Source: Eubacterium sp. (GTDB taxonomy: Bacteria > Bacillota > Clostridia > Oscillospirales > Acutalibacteraceae). Taken from it: a stretch of 15,485 bases of DNA. Shown piece after piece: positions 6,118-12,965 of this stretch (within the stretch, counting starts at the first letter, position 1; every line of letters starts with the position of its first letter). The position numbers and the translations under genes were made by a program. The notes beneath the pieces are model-generated. The model worked only from the letters and a program-made list of their open reading frames with translations, had not been told where the DNA came from and did not search any database. The stretch is taken from NCBI GenBank assembly GCA_017543415.1, contig JAFYGD010000011.1, positions 1 to 15,485 of the forward strand. Reading direction: 5' to 3'.

Positions 6118-7080
6118 TCAGTCTTTATTTACCTCAATTTTTCCGAACTTCGGAAGATCGGCTCTGTCAGCCTTGGGGGTGTAATCGGCAGGAGCCGAGG
6201 TTGTTGCCTTCGGTCTGTCGTTTCTTCCGCCGCGGCGGCTACCGCCCTTGTTGTAATCCCTGCGGGGCGCCTTTACGGCTCCGCCGACGGGCTCAATTAC
6301 AACTCTTCTTTCCTGGTCATAACCTATTGAGCGCGATTCAACGCCTTCAATTTCCTGTACTGCGGTGTGAATAACCCTTCTTTCATACGGGTTCATCGGC
6401 TCAAAGGTGTAACGCCTTCCGGTTCTTAAAACGCTTGCCGAATACTTTGCGGCAAGATGTCTTAAGGTTTCGTTTCTCTTTTCCCTGTAATTGCCTACGT
6501 TAACGCTTACTCTTACATATGCGCCCGAGTGCTTTTTCATTGCAAGGGAAATAAGGTACTGGATTGAATCGAGCGTGTCGCCCCTTCTGCCGATTACGAT
6601 GCCGTAATCCTCGCAGGTAAGGTCAAGGGTGATAACGCCTTCTTCGTACGACGCTTCAACAGCAGCGTCTTCTATCATAAGGCCCTTAACGATTTCCATA
6701 AGATATGCCTTTGCATATTCAAGGTCAACGCTTTCGGGAAAATCCTTCTTTTCAGCTTTAACAACAGCCTTCTGTTCTGGTGCGGGCTTCTTTTCTGCCT
6801 TGGGCTGCGCGGGTTTCTTTTCCGCCTTTTGCTGCTTGGGCTGAGGCTTTGCCTTCTTTTCCTTTTTGGGCTGGGGCTTCTTTTCCGCTTTGCCGTCGTC
6901 ATACCATGCTCTTGCCTTTGCGTCTGCGCCGCCGAAAAGACCTAAAATCTTTTTGCGCGGATATTCAAGAATTTCGGTATGAACGTCAAGCAAAAACTTT
7001 TCCGGAGCATTAAGCGCGGCTTTAGCGTTTGCGAGCGCTTCGTCCGTGGTTTTGCCCGTTCCTATTTTCTCTATAATCAT
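6118..7080 (-). CDS. khpB: RNA-binding protein KhpB/Jag (Jag-N, KH and R3H domains)
   Basis: KhpB (Jag, EloR, SpoIIIJ-associated) is a cytoplasmic RNA-binding protein that pairs with KhpA and affects cell elongation and division in Gram-positives. The 320 residues divide clearly. Jag-N covers about 1-60 (VHTEILEYPRKKILGLFGG). A Lys/Pro/Ala-rich linker covers 62-115, with repeated AEKKP units. A type II KH domain covers about 118-197 with the IVIGRRGDTLDSIQYLISL loop and helix, and an R3H domain about 200-264 with its R-x3-H signature at Arg234-His238. A basic Gly/Arg tail (265-320) may add non-specific RNA binding. The ATG is preceded by AAGGA within the end of yidC, with a gap of 4 bases. 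The pairing with yidC is conserved across Firmicutes. Confidence 0.96.
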   Translation of the reverse strand: MIIEKIGTGKTTDEALANAKAALNAPEKFLLDVHTEILEYPRKKILGLFGGADAKARAWYDDGKAEKKPQPKKEKKAKPQPKQQKAEKKPAQPKAEKKPAPEQKAVVKAEKKDFPESVDLEYAKAYLMEIVKGLMIEDAAVEASYEEGVITLDLTCEDYGIVIGRRGDTLDSIQYLISLAMKKHSGAYVRVSVNVGNYREKRNETLRHLAAKYSASVLRTGRRYTFEPMNPYERRVIHTAVQEIEGVESRSIGYDQERRVVIEPVGGAVKAPRRDYNKGGSRRGGRNDRPKATTSAPADYTPKADRADLPKFGKIEVNKD

Positions 7081-7084
7081 AATT

Positions 7085-8086
7085 TTATCCTTTTATCTTC
7101 TTAATGCTTTCTTCCCTTGCTCTTCGCTGAATGGTGTTTTCAATCATTTCACGCGCAACGTTTTTCTTGGGCGGGAAGAATTTTGCCGTAATAAGCTGCT
7201 GAACAACAGCCACAAGGTTTGAAATAATCCAGTAAAAGCCTACCGCTGCGGATACCTTAAAGGCAATGTAAAATGAGAACAGCGGCATCATGAGCATCAT
7301 TATCATCATCTGCTGCGACTGCTGTCCTGCTGCAGTTGCGGGGTTCTGCTTTCTCTGAATTAATGTTGAAACAATACTTGACGCGAGCGCGGTAAGGAAG
7401 GAAAGAATCGGGATAATTACAATTATTCCGTCCTTCCAGTGCGGAATTCTGGTCATATCAAGCGAGCCGATATATAAATGGCTCTTGTAGTTGGCAATAG
7501 CCTCAATCTTTTCCGCAGTAAACATTTTCGGGAACTGCTCTGCAAGTATGTCCTTGTACTTATCAAAGTTCTGTAAAATTTCAATCTGAAAATATGCGCC
7601 TTCGTAATTGATAGCCTTTGCAATTTCAACTGAATGGGCATCAAAATCCGTAATACCTATAATGTACTGAATAGGATAGTAAATGATACCGATAATACCC
7701 ATAAGGAAAACCATCTGGAACGCCATGGGTCCGCAGCCCATGTTCATGGGGTTGTGGCCCTCTCTCTGATAGAGAGCCTGCATTTCCTCGTTCATCTTCT
7801 GACGGTCGCGCGGGTCCTTGGAATTGGCGTATTTTTTCTGGATTTTCTGGATTTTCGGCTGAAGACGCGTTGTTTTTGCCATGGTTTTCTGCTGCCTTAA
7901 GTTGAGCGGGAACAGAACCATACGGGTAATAATTGTAAAAACAACAAGCGCAAGGAAGTATTGGTCGTTAAATACAATCAATAAGCCCTCCATTGCCTTA
8001 CCGAAAAGCCAGTAGAGAGGTTTAAATATTGCCATACCGTTGTTAATACGGGTGGCAGCCATTGTGATAAAATCAAATGTAAACAC
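7085..8086 (-). CDS. yidC: Membrane protein insertase YidC/Oxa1 family
   Basis: YidC inserts membrane proteins alone or with SecYEG. The chosen GTG start (8084-8086) has GAGGA 7 nt upstream; an ATG eight codons further in is the alternative. The protein has 333 residues. Hydrophobic segments are visible at about 33-60, 121-146, 217-240 and across a long C-terminal stretch (about 264-310). Arg55 in ITRMVLFPLNLRQQ matches the conserved positive residue in the hydrophilic groove. The cytoplasmic loop QPKIQKIQKKY...DRQKMNEEMQALY (76-106) is the typical helical hairpin. I see no signal peptide or lipobox Cys, unlike B. subtilis SpoIIIJ. The outer loop between the second and third segments is rather long (about 70 residues). 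It lies between yidD and jag in the usual order. Confidence 0.96.
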   Translation of the reverse strand: MFTFDFITMAATRINNGMAIFKPLYWLFGKAMEGLLIVFNDQYFLALVVFTIITRMVLFPLNLRQQKTMAKTTRLQPKIQKIQKKYANSKDPRDRQKMNEEMQALYQREGHNPMNMGCGPMAFQMVFLMGIIGIIYYPIQYIIGITDFDAHSVEIAKAINYEGAYFQIEILQNFDKYKDILAEQFPKMFTAEKIEAIANYKSHLYIGSLDMTRIPHWKDGIIVIIPILSFLTALASSIVSTLIQRKQNPATAAGQQSQQMMIMMLMMPLFSFYIAFKVSAAVGFYWIISNLVAVVQQLITAKFFPPKKNVAREMIENTIQRRAREESIKKIKG

Positions 8087-8099
8087 TTATAAGTCCTCT

Positions 8100-8348
8100 T
8101 TATTTTGATTTTTTCGGCGGTACGGGGTCGTAGCCGCCCTTGAAAAAAGGATTGCACCTTGCAATGCGTAAAAGTCCGAGCGCAACGCCTTTGATTACGC
8201 CGTGAATCTGTATTGCCTCAAGCATATACTGCGAGCAGGTCGGGGTATATCTGCACGCGCCGTGTGAAAAGCGCGGAGAAATGGTAAGCTGATAGGTTTT
8301 AATTAAAAAAACCATTGCTTTTTTAAGAAGTTCACTGATTGTTTTCAT
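8100..8348 (-). CDS. yidD: Membrane protein insertion efficiency factor YidD
   Basis: YidD is a small membrane-associated protein that helps YidC-dependent insertion. I take the ATG at 8346-8348 (82 residues); GTG at 8357 is possible but has no better ribosome binding site. The family signature is clear: an amphipathic N-terminus, TYQLTISP (18-25), then [10 protein letters not shown] with Cys32 and Cys38, and [17 protein letters not shown] with Cys65. The start lies inside the last codons of rnpA (overlap about 17 bases), and the stop is 13 bases before the yidC start, consistent with coupled translation. Confidence 0.95.
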   Translation of the reverse strand: MKTISELLKKAMVFLIKTYQLTISPRFSHGACRYTPTCSQYMLEAIQIHGVIKGVALGLLRIARCNPFFKGGYDPVPPKKSK

Positions 8349-8676
8349 CAATAACACCCAACGCTTTAAGCTGCTTTTTCATTTCAGCGTAAACCCTTTG
8401 CATTTTTACCGTGCTCGTTTTCGTTCTTGCAACAAAAACAAAGTCCCAGCTGCCCTTAATCTCCTCCTCAAGCAGCGAATACGCCGCGCGGATTACCCGC
8501 TTTGAGCGGTTGCGCTCAACTGCTCCGCCGATTTTCTTTGAGGTGGTGATGCCGTAGCGGCAAGCTTTCTGCCTGTTTTTCATTGCATATGTTACAACAC
8601 AGGCGGACGCCTTTGACTTTCCGCGGTAGTAAAGCCTTTTAAAATCCTTGTTTTCCTTTAAGGTCTGACTTTTCAT
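8332..8676 (-). CDS. rnpA: Ribonuclease P protein component
   Basis: RnpA is the protein cofactor of RNase P. It binds the 5' leader of pre-tRNA and stabilises the catalytic RNA. The 114 residues match the family size. The conserved basic signature is [20 protein letters not shown] (47-66), preceded by [16 protein letters not shown] (6-21), the usual N-terminal substrate-leader surface. GAGGAG lies 4 nt before the ATG at 8674-8676. The gene begins 13 bases after the rpmH stop and overlaps yidD at its end. Confidence 0.97.
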   Translation of the reverse strand: MKSQTLKENKDFKRLYYRGKSKASACVVTYAMKNRQKACRYGITTSKKIGGAVERNRSKRVIRAAYSLLEEEIKGSWDFVFVARTKTSTVKMQRVYAEMKKQLKALGVIDENNQ

Positions 8677-8689
8677 AGTCTCCTCTTAA

Positions 8690-8824
8690 TTAGTAAGAAA
8701 GTCTTTTTCTGCCTTTAGCTCTGCGGCGGGCAAGTACCTTTCTTCCGTTTCTTGTTGACATTCTCTTTCTGAAGCCATGCTCCTTCTTTGCGTGTCTTTT
8801 CTTGGGCTGGAAAGTTCTTTTCAT
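8690..8824 (-). CDS. rpmH: Large ribosomal subunit protein bL34
   Basis: This 44-residue gene translates from ATG 8822-8824 to TAA 8690-8692. It begins [20 protein letters not shown] and continues [20 protein letters not shown] before RLSY, which is bL34 from end to end. The protein is extremely basic and binds 23S rRNA. A GGAG ribosome binding site precedes the ATG by about 8 nt. It is the first gene of the long minus-strand operon; its leader runs from the promoter at 8980-9008 and is about 150 nt long. Confidence 0.98.
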   Translation of the reverse strand: MKRTFQPKKRHAKKEHGFRKRMSTRNGRKVLARRRAKGRKRLSY

Positions 8825-8843
8825 TTTTTTCACTCCGTTTCAA

Positions 8844-8864
8844 AGATTAAACTTGTCTTAATCT
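8844..8864 (-). other. Small leader hairpin upstream of the rpmH ribosome binding site
   Basis: AGATTAA (8844-8850) and TTAATCT (8858-8864) form a 7-bp stem with a 7-nt loop in the predicted rpmH leader, about 15 bases from the GGAG. A second short palindrome, CTATGC/GCATAG, lies at about 8874-8891. Either could affect bL34 translation, but the stems are AT-rich and weak. Confidence 0.3.
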
Positions 8865-8901
8865 ATATTTTCTCTATGCGGTATAGCATAGGCAGTATAT
8901 T

Positions 8902-8940
8902 AATTCGGAATTAGGAATTGGGAATTCGGAATTCGGAATT
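8902..8940. repeat. Degenerate heptamer array (AATTNGG x5) in the rpmH leader
   Basis: Five consecutive 7-bp units read AATTCGG, AATTAGG, AATTGGG, AATTCGG, AATTCGG, followed by a partial AATT. The period is exact, and only the fifth base (C, A or G) varies. The array lies inside the 5' untranslated region predicted for the rpmH operon. It contains two GAATTC palindromes and no coding potential. Confidence 0.75.
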
Positions 8941-8979
8941 GATATCTAATTTAAGTCTTTACAGACTAATAGCCTTGAT

Positions 8980-9008
8980 ATTATATTAAATAAAGAGCAA
9001 TTTGTCAA
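8980..9008 (-). promoter_or_regulatory. Exact-consensus sigma-A promoter of the rpmH-rsmG operon
   Basis: On the minus strand, TTGACA (9003-9008) and TATAAT (8980-8985) are separated by exactly 17 bases, a perfect vegetative promoter. Transcription would begin near 8973 and run through rpmH, rnpA, yidD, yidC, khpB, mnmE, mnmG and rsmG to the terminator at 1951-1988, about 7 kb. Confidence 0.9.
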
Positions 9009-9015
9009 CTAAAAC

Positions 9016-9044
9016 TTGTATTTATTAAAATTATATTATATAAT
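9016..9044 (+). promoter_or_regulatory. Sigma-A-type promoter of mtnN
   Basis: TTGTAT (9016-9021) and TATAAT (9039-9044) are separated by 17 bases, about 62 bases upstream of the mtnN ATG. It is back-to-back with the rpmH promoter: the two -35 boxes are only 7 bases apart, so the polymerases could compete for the site. Confidence 0.75.
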
Positions 9045-9106
9045 ATCACTATATTTAGCGGTTGGCTTTATTCAAATATACAACTTAAGTGATTAAGGAG
9101 AAAAAT

Positions 9107-9787
9107 ATGCTCGGAATTATCGGTGCAATGGACGTTGAGGTTGACGCAATAAAGGCGCTTATTCAGTCTCCGGCGGTTAAAACCGCGGCGGGGCTTGAGT
9201 TCGTCAGCGGAAGAATTGAAAATACGGAGGTCTGCGCCGTAAGGTGCAATCCCGGCAAGGTAAACGCCGCGCTTTGCACCCAGCTTATGCTCGACCTTTA
9301 CGATATTGAAAAGGTTATAAACCTCGGGGTCGGCTGCTCGCTGAATGAAAACGTTGTAATTAAGGACGTTGTTGTTGCAACCGAGGTCTGCCAGTATGAT
9401 TTTGACACCTCCGCCGTTGACGGGGTAAAGGGACTGATTATTGACGGCAAAACCTCTATTGCCGCGGATAAGGAGCTTTCAGACGCGCTTGCAAAGGCTG
9501 CCGAAAAGGCGGGAGCAAGGGTACACCGCGGCGTTGTTGCCACGGGCGACTGCTTTATTGCCTCGGATGAGCTTAAGCGCAGCATTGTTGAGGATTTCGG
9601 CGCAGTCTGCGGTGAAATGGAGGGCGGCGCAATCGGCCAGGTCTGCTATATAAACAAGGTTCCCTTTGCGGTTTTGCGCTGCGTTTCGGACGGCGGCGAC
9701 AGCTCTGTTCAGATTGACTATCCAACCTTTAAGCCTATTGCCGCAGAGCAAAGCGCAAGGGCAATTATCAACTTTCTTAAGCAATAA
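9107..9787 (+). CDS. mtnN: 5'-methylthioadenosine/S-adenosylhomocysteine nucleosidase
   Basis: The enzyme (MTAN, Pfs) hydrolyses methylthioadenosine and S-adenosylhomocysteine to adenine and the thioribose, recycling products of SAM use and polyamine synthesis. I choose the ATG at 9107 because AAGGAG lies 6 nt upstream; an in-frame GTG at 9089 lacks a site. The 226 residues show the nucleoside phosphorylase fold signatures: GIIGAMDVEV (3-12) with catalytic Glu11, GKVNAA (50-55), LGVGCSL (73-79), TGDCFI (146-151), EMEGGAI (170-176) with Glu172, and CVSDGGD (192-198) with Asp195. These correspond to E. coli Glu12, Glu174 and Asp197. EMEGGAIGQV departs slightly from the usual EMEGAAIA. Several enzymes in the neighbouring operon use SAM, but that link is only inference. 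Confidence 0.94.
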   Translation: MLGIIGAMDVEVDAIKALIQSPAVKTAAGLEFVSGRIENTEVCAVRCNPGKVNAALCTQLMLDLYDIEKVINLGVGCSLNENVVIKDVVVATEVCQYDFDTSAVDGVKGLIIDGKTSIAADKELSDALAKAAEKAGARVHRGVVATGDCFIASDELKRSIVEDFGAVCGEMEGGAIGQVCYINKVPFAVLRCVSDGGDSSVQIDYPTFKPIAAEQSARAIINFLKQ

Positions 9788-9789
9788 TA

Positions 9790-9811
9790 AAAGCACCCTT
9801 TCGGGTGCTTT
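9790..9811. terminator. Bidirectional terminator between mtnN and the XRE regulator
   Basis: AAAGCACCC (9790-9798) and GGGTGCTTT (9803-9811) form a perfect 9-bp stem with loop TTTC. T-rich runs occur on both strands: GCTTTGT on plus and CTTTTATTATT on minus. It sits in the 27-bp gap between two convergent genes and serves both. Confidence 0.88.
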
Positions 9812-9814
9812 GTA

Positions 9815-10438
9815 TCAGCCTATCATATAATTACTTAAAAGATATTCCTCCGCCTCGCCGATTAATTCGGAAAGCGCGGTGCTCTCTGAAAAATCAAGGC
9901 CGTTGCGCGATTTATCCTCAATAAACGCAAACCTTGCGTCCTTAACCGCAAGCGCCGCGGAGGAAAGCTCTCTGCCTACGGAATAATCAAGCCTGAACAT
10001 TTCCTTGGGAAGCACGCCCGCCTTTGCAAGGGTTAACGCTCCGCGGTAAAGGGAAAGCATATAGTATTCGTAAACATAGCTTTTCTGGCTTTCGTCCTTA
10101 AGGCCGGTAAGCGCAATTCCGAGCAGCTCGTTGGTTGAAGCCGTAAGGGTTGAAGCGCTTCTTTTTGTTCCGTCCTTTTCAACCGTAATGGAAATGTTGC
10201 TTGTGTCAACGCCGTTCCTGCTGTCGCTTACGCCGAGCAGGTAATCTGTGGTTACTCCGTAATACGCGCTGCACTTTATAACAAAATCAAGTCCGCATTC
10301 CCTTATTCCTTTTTCGTAATGGGAAAGCAGAGCCTGTGAAATTCCCAAATCCGTTGCCGCTCTCTTCTGGCTTATTCCGCGCTCCTTCCTGAGCCGGGAC
10401 AGCACTTCGGCAAACTTTGAAAGCTTTTTCTTTTCCAT
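9815..10438 (-). CDS. XRE-family helix-turn-helix transcriptional regulator
   Basis: The frame opens at 10474, but the ATG at 10436-10438 has GGTGA 5 nt upstream and begins MEKKKLSKFAEVLSRLRKER, the normal start of such regulators, so I use it (207 residues). A Cro/CI-type helix-turn-helix occupies about 9-70 (GISQKRAATDLGISQALLSHYEKG, then YYGVTTDYLLGVSDSR). The remaining 135 residues contain no domain I recognise; they are predicted mostly helical and could mediate dimerisation. This composition is common in Ruminococcaceae-type genomes, where the targets are unknown. It is convergent with mtnN and divergent from the histidine phosphatase, across a 170-bp gap holding short hairpins that could be operators. 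Confidence 0.85.
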   Translation of the reverse strand: MEKKKLSKFAEVLSRLRKERGISQKRAATDLGISQALLSHYEKGIRECGLDFVIKCSAYYGVTTDYLLGVSDSRNGVDTSNISITVEKDGTKRSASTLTASTNELLGIALTGLKDESQKSYVYEYYMLSLYRGALTLAKAGVLPKEMFRLDYSVGRELSSAALAVKDARFAFIEDKSRNGLDFSESTALSELIGEAEEYLLSNYMIG

Positions 10439-10482
10439 ATCATTCACCAAATATATATAAAGTATAGTATACAAAGCGTAAT

Positions 10483-10573
10483 AAAGTGCCCCCTTCGAGG
10501 CACCTTTCCATTATATCTCAAATTATACTCAAAGTAAACATTTGCGGCGAAATTGTTATTTTTTTGTAACAAT
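10483..10573. other. Two short inverted repeats in the divergent XRE/phosphatase gap
   Basis: AAAGTGCC (10483-10490) pairs with GGCACCTTT (10499-10507), with one bulged base. ATTGTTA (10552-10558) pairs with TAACAAT (10567-10573) across a T-rich loop. Neither is a good terminator in context. They may be regulator-binding sites in this divergent promoter region, though I could not identify a convincing sigma-A promoter for either gene. Confidence 0.3.
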
Positions 10574-10608
10574 GCGCTTTTTGTAATACAAAACGGGAGG
10601 TTTCAGTA

Positions 10609-11238
10609 TTGAAAACATACACTCTGTATTTATTCCGCCACGGTCTTACCAAGGGAAATTACAACGCACAGTATATTGGGCATACGGATTTGCCCCTTAC
10701 TACAGATAGTATTGAACAGCTGAAAAGCATCAAGGCAAAACACCACTATCCGGAGGTTGAGGCGGTGTTCGTTTCACCCCTTAAAAGGGCTGTTCAGAGC
10801 GCTGATATAATATTCCCGAAAAATAACAAAATTGTAATAGATAATTTTATTGAGTACAATTTCGGCGAGTTTGAAGGTCATACCGCGGACGAGCTGAAGG
10901 ATAACGAAGCGTTTAAAAACTGGATGCACGGAGACATTTATTCCGCTCCGCCCTTCGGGGAAAGCAACGCGCAGTTTACGCAGCGTATATGCGAGGCGTT
11001 TGAAAAGGTAATCAACGGCTGCGTTGCAGAGGGTATTCAGAACATTGCCATAGTCAGCCACGCGGGAGTTTTAATGACAATCCTTGCCTGCTACGGACTT
11101 CCCGAAGCGCCTATGGCGCACTGGCAGATGGACGCGGGCTACGGCTTTAAGCTGAGAATTGACCCTGCGCTGTGGATGAGGGCAAACAAGCTTGAGGTTG
11201 CAGACACCTCGCCCGTTGGATTGAAAAGTGAAGAGTGA
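10609..11238 (+). CDS. Histidine phosphatase superfamily protein (phosphoglycerate mutase-like)
   Basis: No ATG fits the N-terminus. The TTG at 10609-10611 lies 8 nt after GGGAGG and starts the protein directly before its first beta strand, so it is the likely start (209 residues). The phospho-acceptor motif is LFRHG (8-12) with His11. SPLKRA (56-61) carries the second Arg, YNFGEFEG (83-90) resembles the acidic segment, and VSHAGV (149-154) gives the second catalytic His151. The family includes cofactor-dependent phosphoglycerate mutase, alpha-ribazole phosphatase (CobC) and broad phosphatases. The length and FGEFEG pattern favour the CobC/phosphatase side over the glycolytic mutase, but the substrate cannot be read from sequence. 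The last codons (LKSEE and stop) come from a heptamer array, so the C-terminus may have been changed by repeat insertion. Confidence 0.88.
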   Translation: MKTYTLYLFRHGLTKGNYNAQYIGHTDLPLTTDSIEQLKSIKAKHHYPEVEAVFVSPLKRAVQSADIIFPKNNKIVIDNFIEYNFGEFEGHTADELKDNEAFKNWMHGDIYSAPPFGESNAQFTQRICEAFEKVINGCVAEGIQNIAIVSHAGVLMTILACYGLPEAPMAHWQMDAGYGFKLRIDPALWMRANKLEVADTSPVGLKSEE

Positions 11239-11251
11239 AAAATGAAAAGTG
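11224..11251. repeat. Degenerate heptamer array (AAAAGTG-like x4) at the 3' end of the phosphatase gene
   Basis: Four 7-bp units read AAAAGTG, AAGAGTG, AAAAATG, AAAAGTG in exact register. The array begins inside the last codons of the phosphatase gene and supplies its TGA stop. A GC-rich stretch (11252-11271) follows and then the shared terminator, much like the GC-rich middle of the element at 5968-6085. Confidence 0.7.
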
Positions 11252-11279
11252 TTGGTCGCTGCGCACGGCGTTCACATAA

Positions 11280-11312
11280 AAGAAACCGAGAGCTATTCGC
11301 TCTCGGTTTCTT
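11280..11312. terminator. Bidirectional terminator between the phosphatase and LCP genes
   Basis: A 14-bp perfect stem (11280-11293 / 11299-11312) has a 5-nt loop. T-rich sequence follows on both strands: TTTCTTTTATG on minus, TTTCTTCTTCG on plus. The LCP stop codon (11293-11295) lies at the base of the loop, so coding sequence and terminator overlap. Confidence 0.88.
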
Positions 11313-12915
11313 CTTCGTCTTCTTCATCCTCGCTTTTGGCAAGCGTTGTCGGCTCACCGTACGCGGGGTTCGTGTAGTAGTAATCCGTCGGTCTTGCGCC
11401 GTCCTGGTAGAAGCCCGTCCGGTTAACTCTCTTTGTGTCAACCCTTCTCTGCGCAAGCGTTATGCTTGATTTGCCGTAAATGCGCATCTGCATATCGTAA
11501 GCGTCTGCGGGGAAGTCCGCTCTCCAAATCCACTGGTTGAAAAATTCGCTTCCGTAAATACCGCCCGTTACGTTAACGGTCGGGTAATTGAAGGAGGAAA
11601 CGTCAAACTTCGTCCAGCCGTGGGAGAAGCCGTAGGACGCAATTTTAACAATTTCGTTTGTTGAAAAGCCCGTTTTAACGTAGGGAACAAGCTTGTCAAT
11701 AAGCTGTAGCTGCTTTGTCATCGGAGCGTCCTTGAAATCGTTAAAGATAGTCATTAACGTTGTTTTCTGGCGGTCTGCCCTTGCATTGTCGGTATCAATG
11801 TGCCTTATTCTGCAATATGCAAGCGCCTGCTTTCCGTTAAGCCTCATCTTGCCCTTTGAGCCCTCAAAGGTCTTTTCAATGGTAACTCCGCCGTAGCGTC
11901 CCTGATGGTTGTTAATCTCATAGATTTCAGCGTCTGTCAGCTCAAGCTCAATACCGTTTTTGTAAAGCTTATCAATAATCTTTTCAAACGAGGTAAAGTT
12001 TACTATTGCGTAATTGTCAATATCAATTTTATAAAGCTTTTCAAGGCTGTTGATGTAAACGTTTAGGTTACCCGTTGACATTGCGCCGTTGAGCTTGCCG
12101 AACTTACCCGTGCTTTCGTCACCGGGAGTTGTTTCCCAGTAGGACCAGCTGTCACGAAGAACGGAGGTCAAAACGATTTCCTTTGTATCAATATTTATGC
12201 TTGCAATAATCGCAGCGTCCGCTCTTGTGTCGTCCTCAAGGATTTCCTTGCCCCTTGTGTCCTCGCCTACAAGAAGAACGTTGAGAACGTGGGTTGAGGA
12301 ACAGGGGGAACCGTTGTAGTACCAGGTTCTTACCATATCCTCAAGGGAGGAAAGCTCGCTCGCGTCTGTTTCAATAATCGGGTCAAAGTTTTCAACAAGG
12401 TGCTTCATACCCTGCCACTCCGCCTGGGATACGTTTGAAATATCGTCGTTGTTGCGGTCAAGGATTTTAAGCCAGTCAAAAGCCTGCCATGCAAAGAATC
12501 CGCCCGCAATAAGAACAAGCGCAATAAGAACGGCAATAACTGCGGTAATTACCTTCTGGGTTTTGGTTTTTTCCTTTTTAACCTTTTCGGGCTTTTCCTC
12601 TTCTTCGTAAATGTCAGCCGTTTCAGCCGCTTCCTCTTCGTCTGCAAGTTCAAGGAGGTTGACCATTTCGCCGTCCTCGGTTTCAGCGCCTTCGTCGGGG
12701 TTCTGGGTTTCTTCCTCGGTTTCGGGAGCTTCCTCCGCTTCGGGAGCTTCCTCCGCTTCGGGGGGTTCTTCCGCAGTGGCTTCCTCCGCCGGTACCGGTT
12801 CCTCTTCGGGAACGGCGGTCTCCGTTTCAGCCGCTTCCTTTATTTCGGTTTCGTTTTCCTCGCGTCTTTTTTTGACCTCGGAAAGTATGTCGTCAATATT
12901 ATAATCTTTACTCAA
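11293..12915 (-). CDS. LytR-CpsA-Psr (LCP) family cell-wall glycopolymer transferase
   Basis: LCP enzymes attach teichoic acid or capsule polymers from lipid carriers to peptidoglycan outside the cell. The frame opens at a TTG at 12930, but AGGAG lies 7 nt before the TTG at 12913-12915, giving MSKDYNIDDILSEVKKRR (540 residues). A long Glu/Ala/Pro-rich cytoplasmic segment (20-112) includes an 18-bp coding repeat. A Lys-rich stop and one membrane helix (122-145) follow. The extracellular LCP domain (about 210-395) carries VLLVGEDTRG, DDTRADAAII (Arg231, Asp233), SVLRDSW (Arg254) and YCRIRHID...ARADRQ (Arg369, Arg371, Arg382). These are the expected pyrophosphate- and metal-binding residues. The C-terminal extension ends in an acidic tail. 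It lies 50 bp after gyrA with no clear promoter or terminator between, so read-through from gyrA is likely. Confidence 0.93.
   Translation of the reverse strand: MSKDYNIDDILSEVKKRREENETEIKEAAETETAVPEEEPVPAEEATAEEPPEAEEAPEAEEAPETEEETQNPDEGAETEDGEMVNLLELADEEEAAETADIYEEEEKPEKVKKEKTKTQKVITAVIAVLIALVLIAGGFFAWQAFDWLKILDRNNDDISNVSQAEWQGMKHLVENFDPIIETDASELSSLEDMVRTWYYNGSPCSSTHVLNVLLVGEDTRGKEILEDDTRADAAIIASINIDTKEIVLTSVLRDSWSYWETTPGDESTGKFGKLNGAMSTGNLNVYINSLEKLYKIDIDNYAIVNFTSFEKIIDKLYKNGIELELTDAEIYEINNHQGRYGGVTIEKTFEGSKGKMRLNGKQALAYCRIRHIDTDNARADRQKTTLMTIFNDFKDAPMTKQLQLIDKLVPYVKTGFSTNEIVKIASYGFSHGWTKFDVSSFNYPTVNVTGGIYGSEFFNQWIWRADFPADAYDMQMRIYGKSSITLAQRRVDTKRVNRTGFYQDGARPTDYYYTNPAYGEPTTLAKSEDEEDEEETESE
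12721..12774. repeat. 18-bp in-frame tandem repeat in the LCP gene
   Basis: TTCGGGAGCTTCCTCCGC occurs twice exactly (12721-12738, 12739-12756), followed by a third copy with three changes (12757-12774). On the coding strand each unit gives AEEAPE-like residues in the acidic cytoplasmic region. Copy number could vary by slippage without shifting the frame. Confidence 0.85.
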
Positions 12916-12965
12916 TGCGATTCTCCTCAATCAAAGGGTTTATGTTTCAGGGCTTGGGGAATAAA

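Noticed and set aside
8825..9000. Riboswitch or ribosomal-protein leader motif upstream of rpmH
   Set aside because: Only two weak short hairpins and the heptamer array are present; I could not match any known leader fold.
10524..10529. TATACT as a promoter -10 box for the phosphatase gene
   Set aside because: No acceptable -35 box occurs at 16-18 bases upstream.
12611..12904. Serine-rich plus-strand open frame opposite the LCP N-terminus
   Set aside because: It is the complement of the Glu/Ala-rich repeat region; low-complexity serine content comes from reading GAA/GAG codons in reverse.
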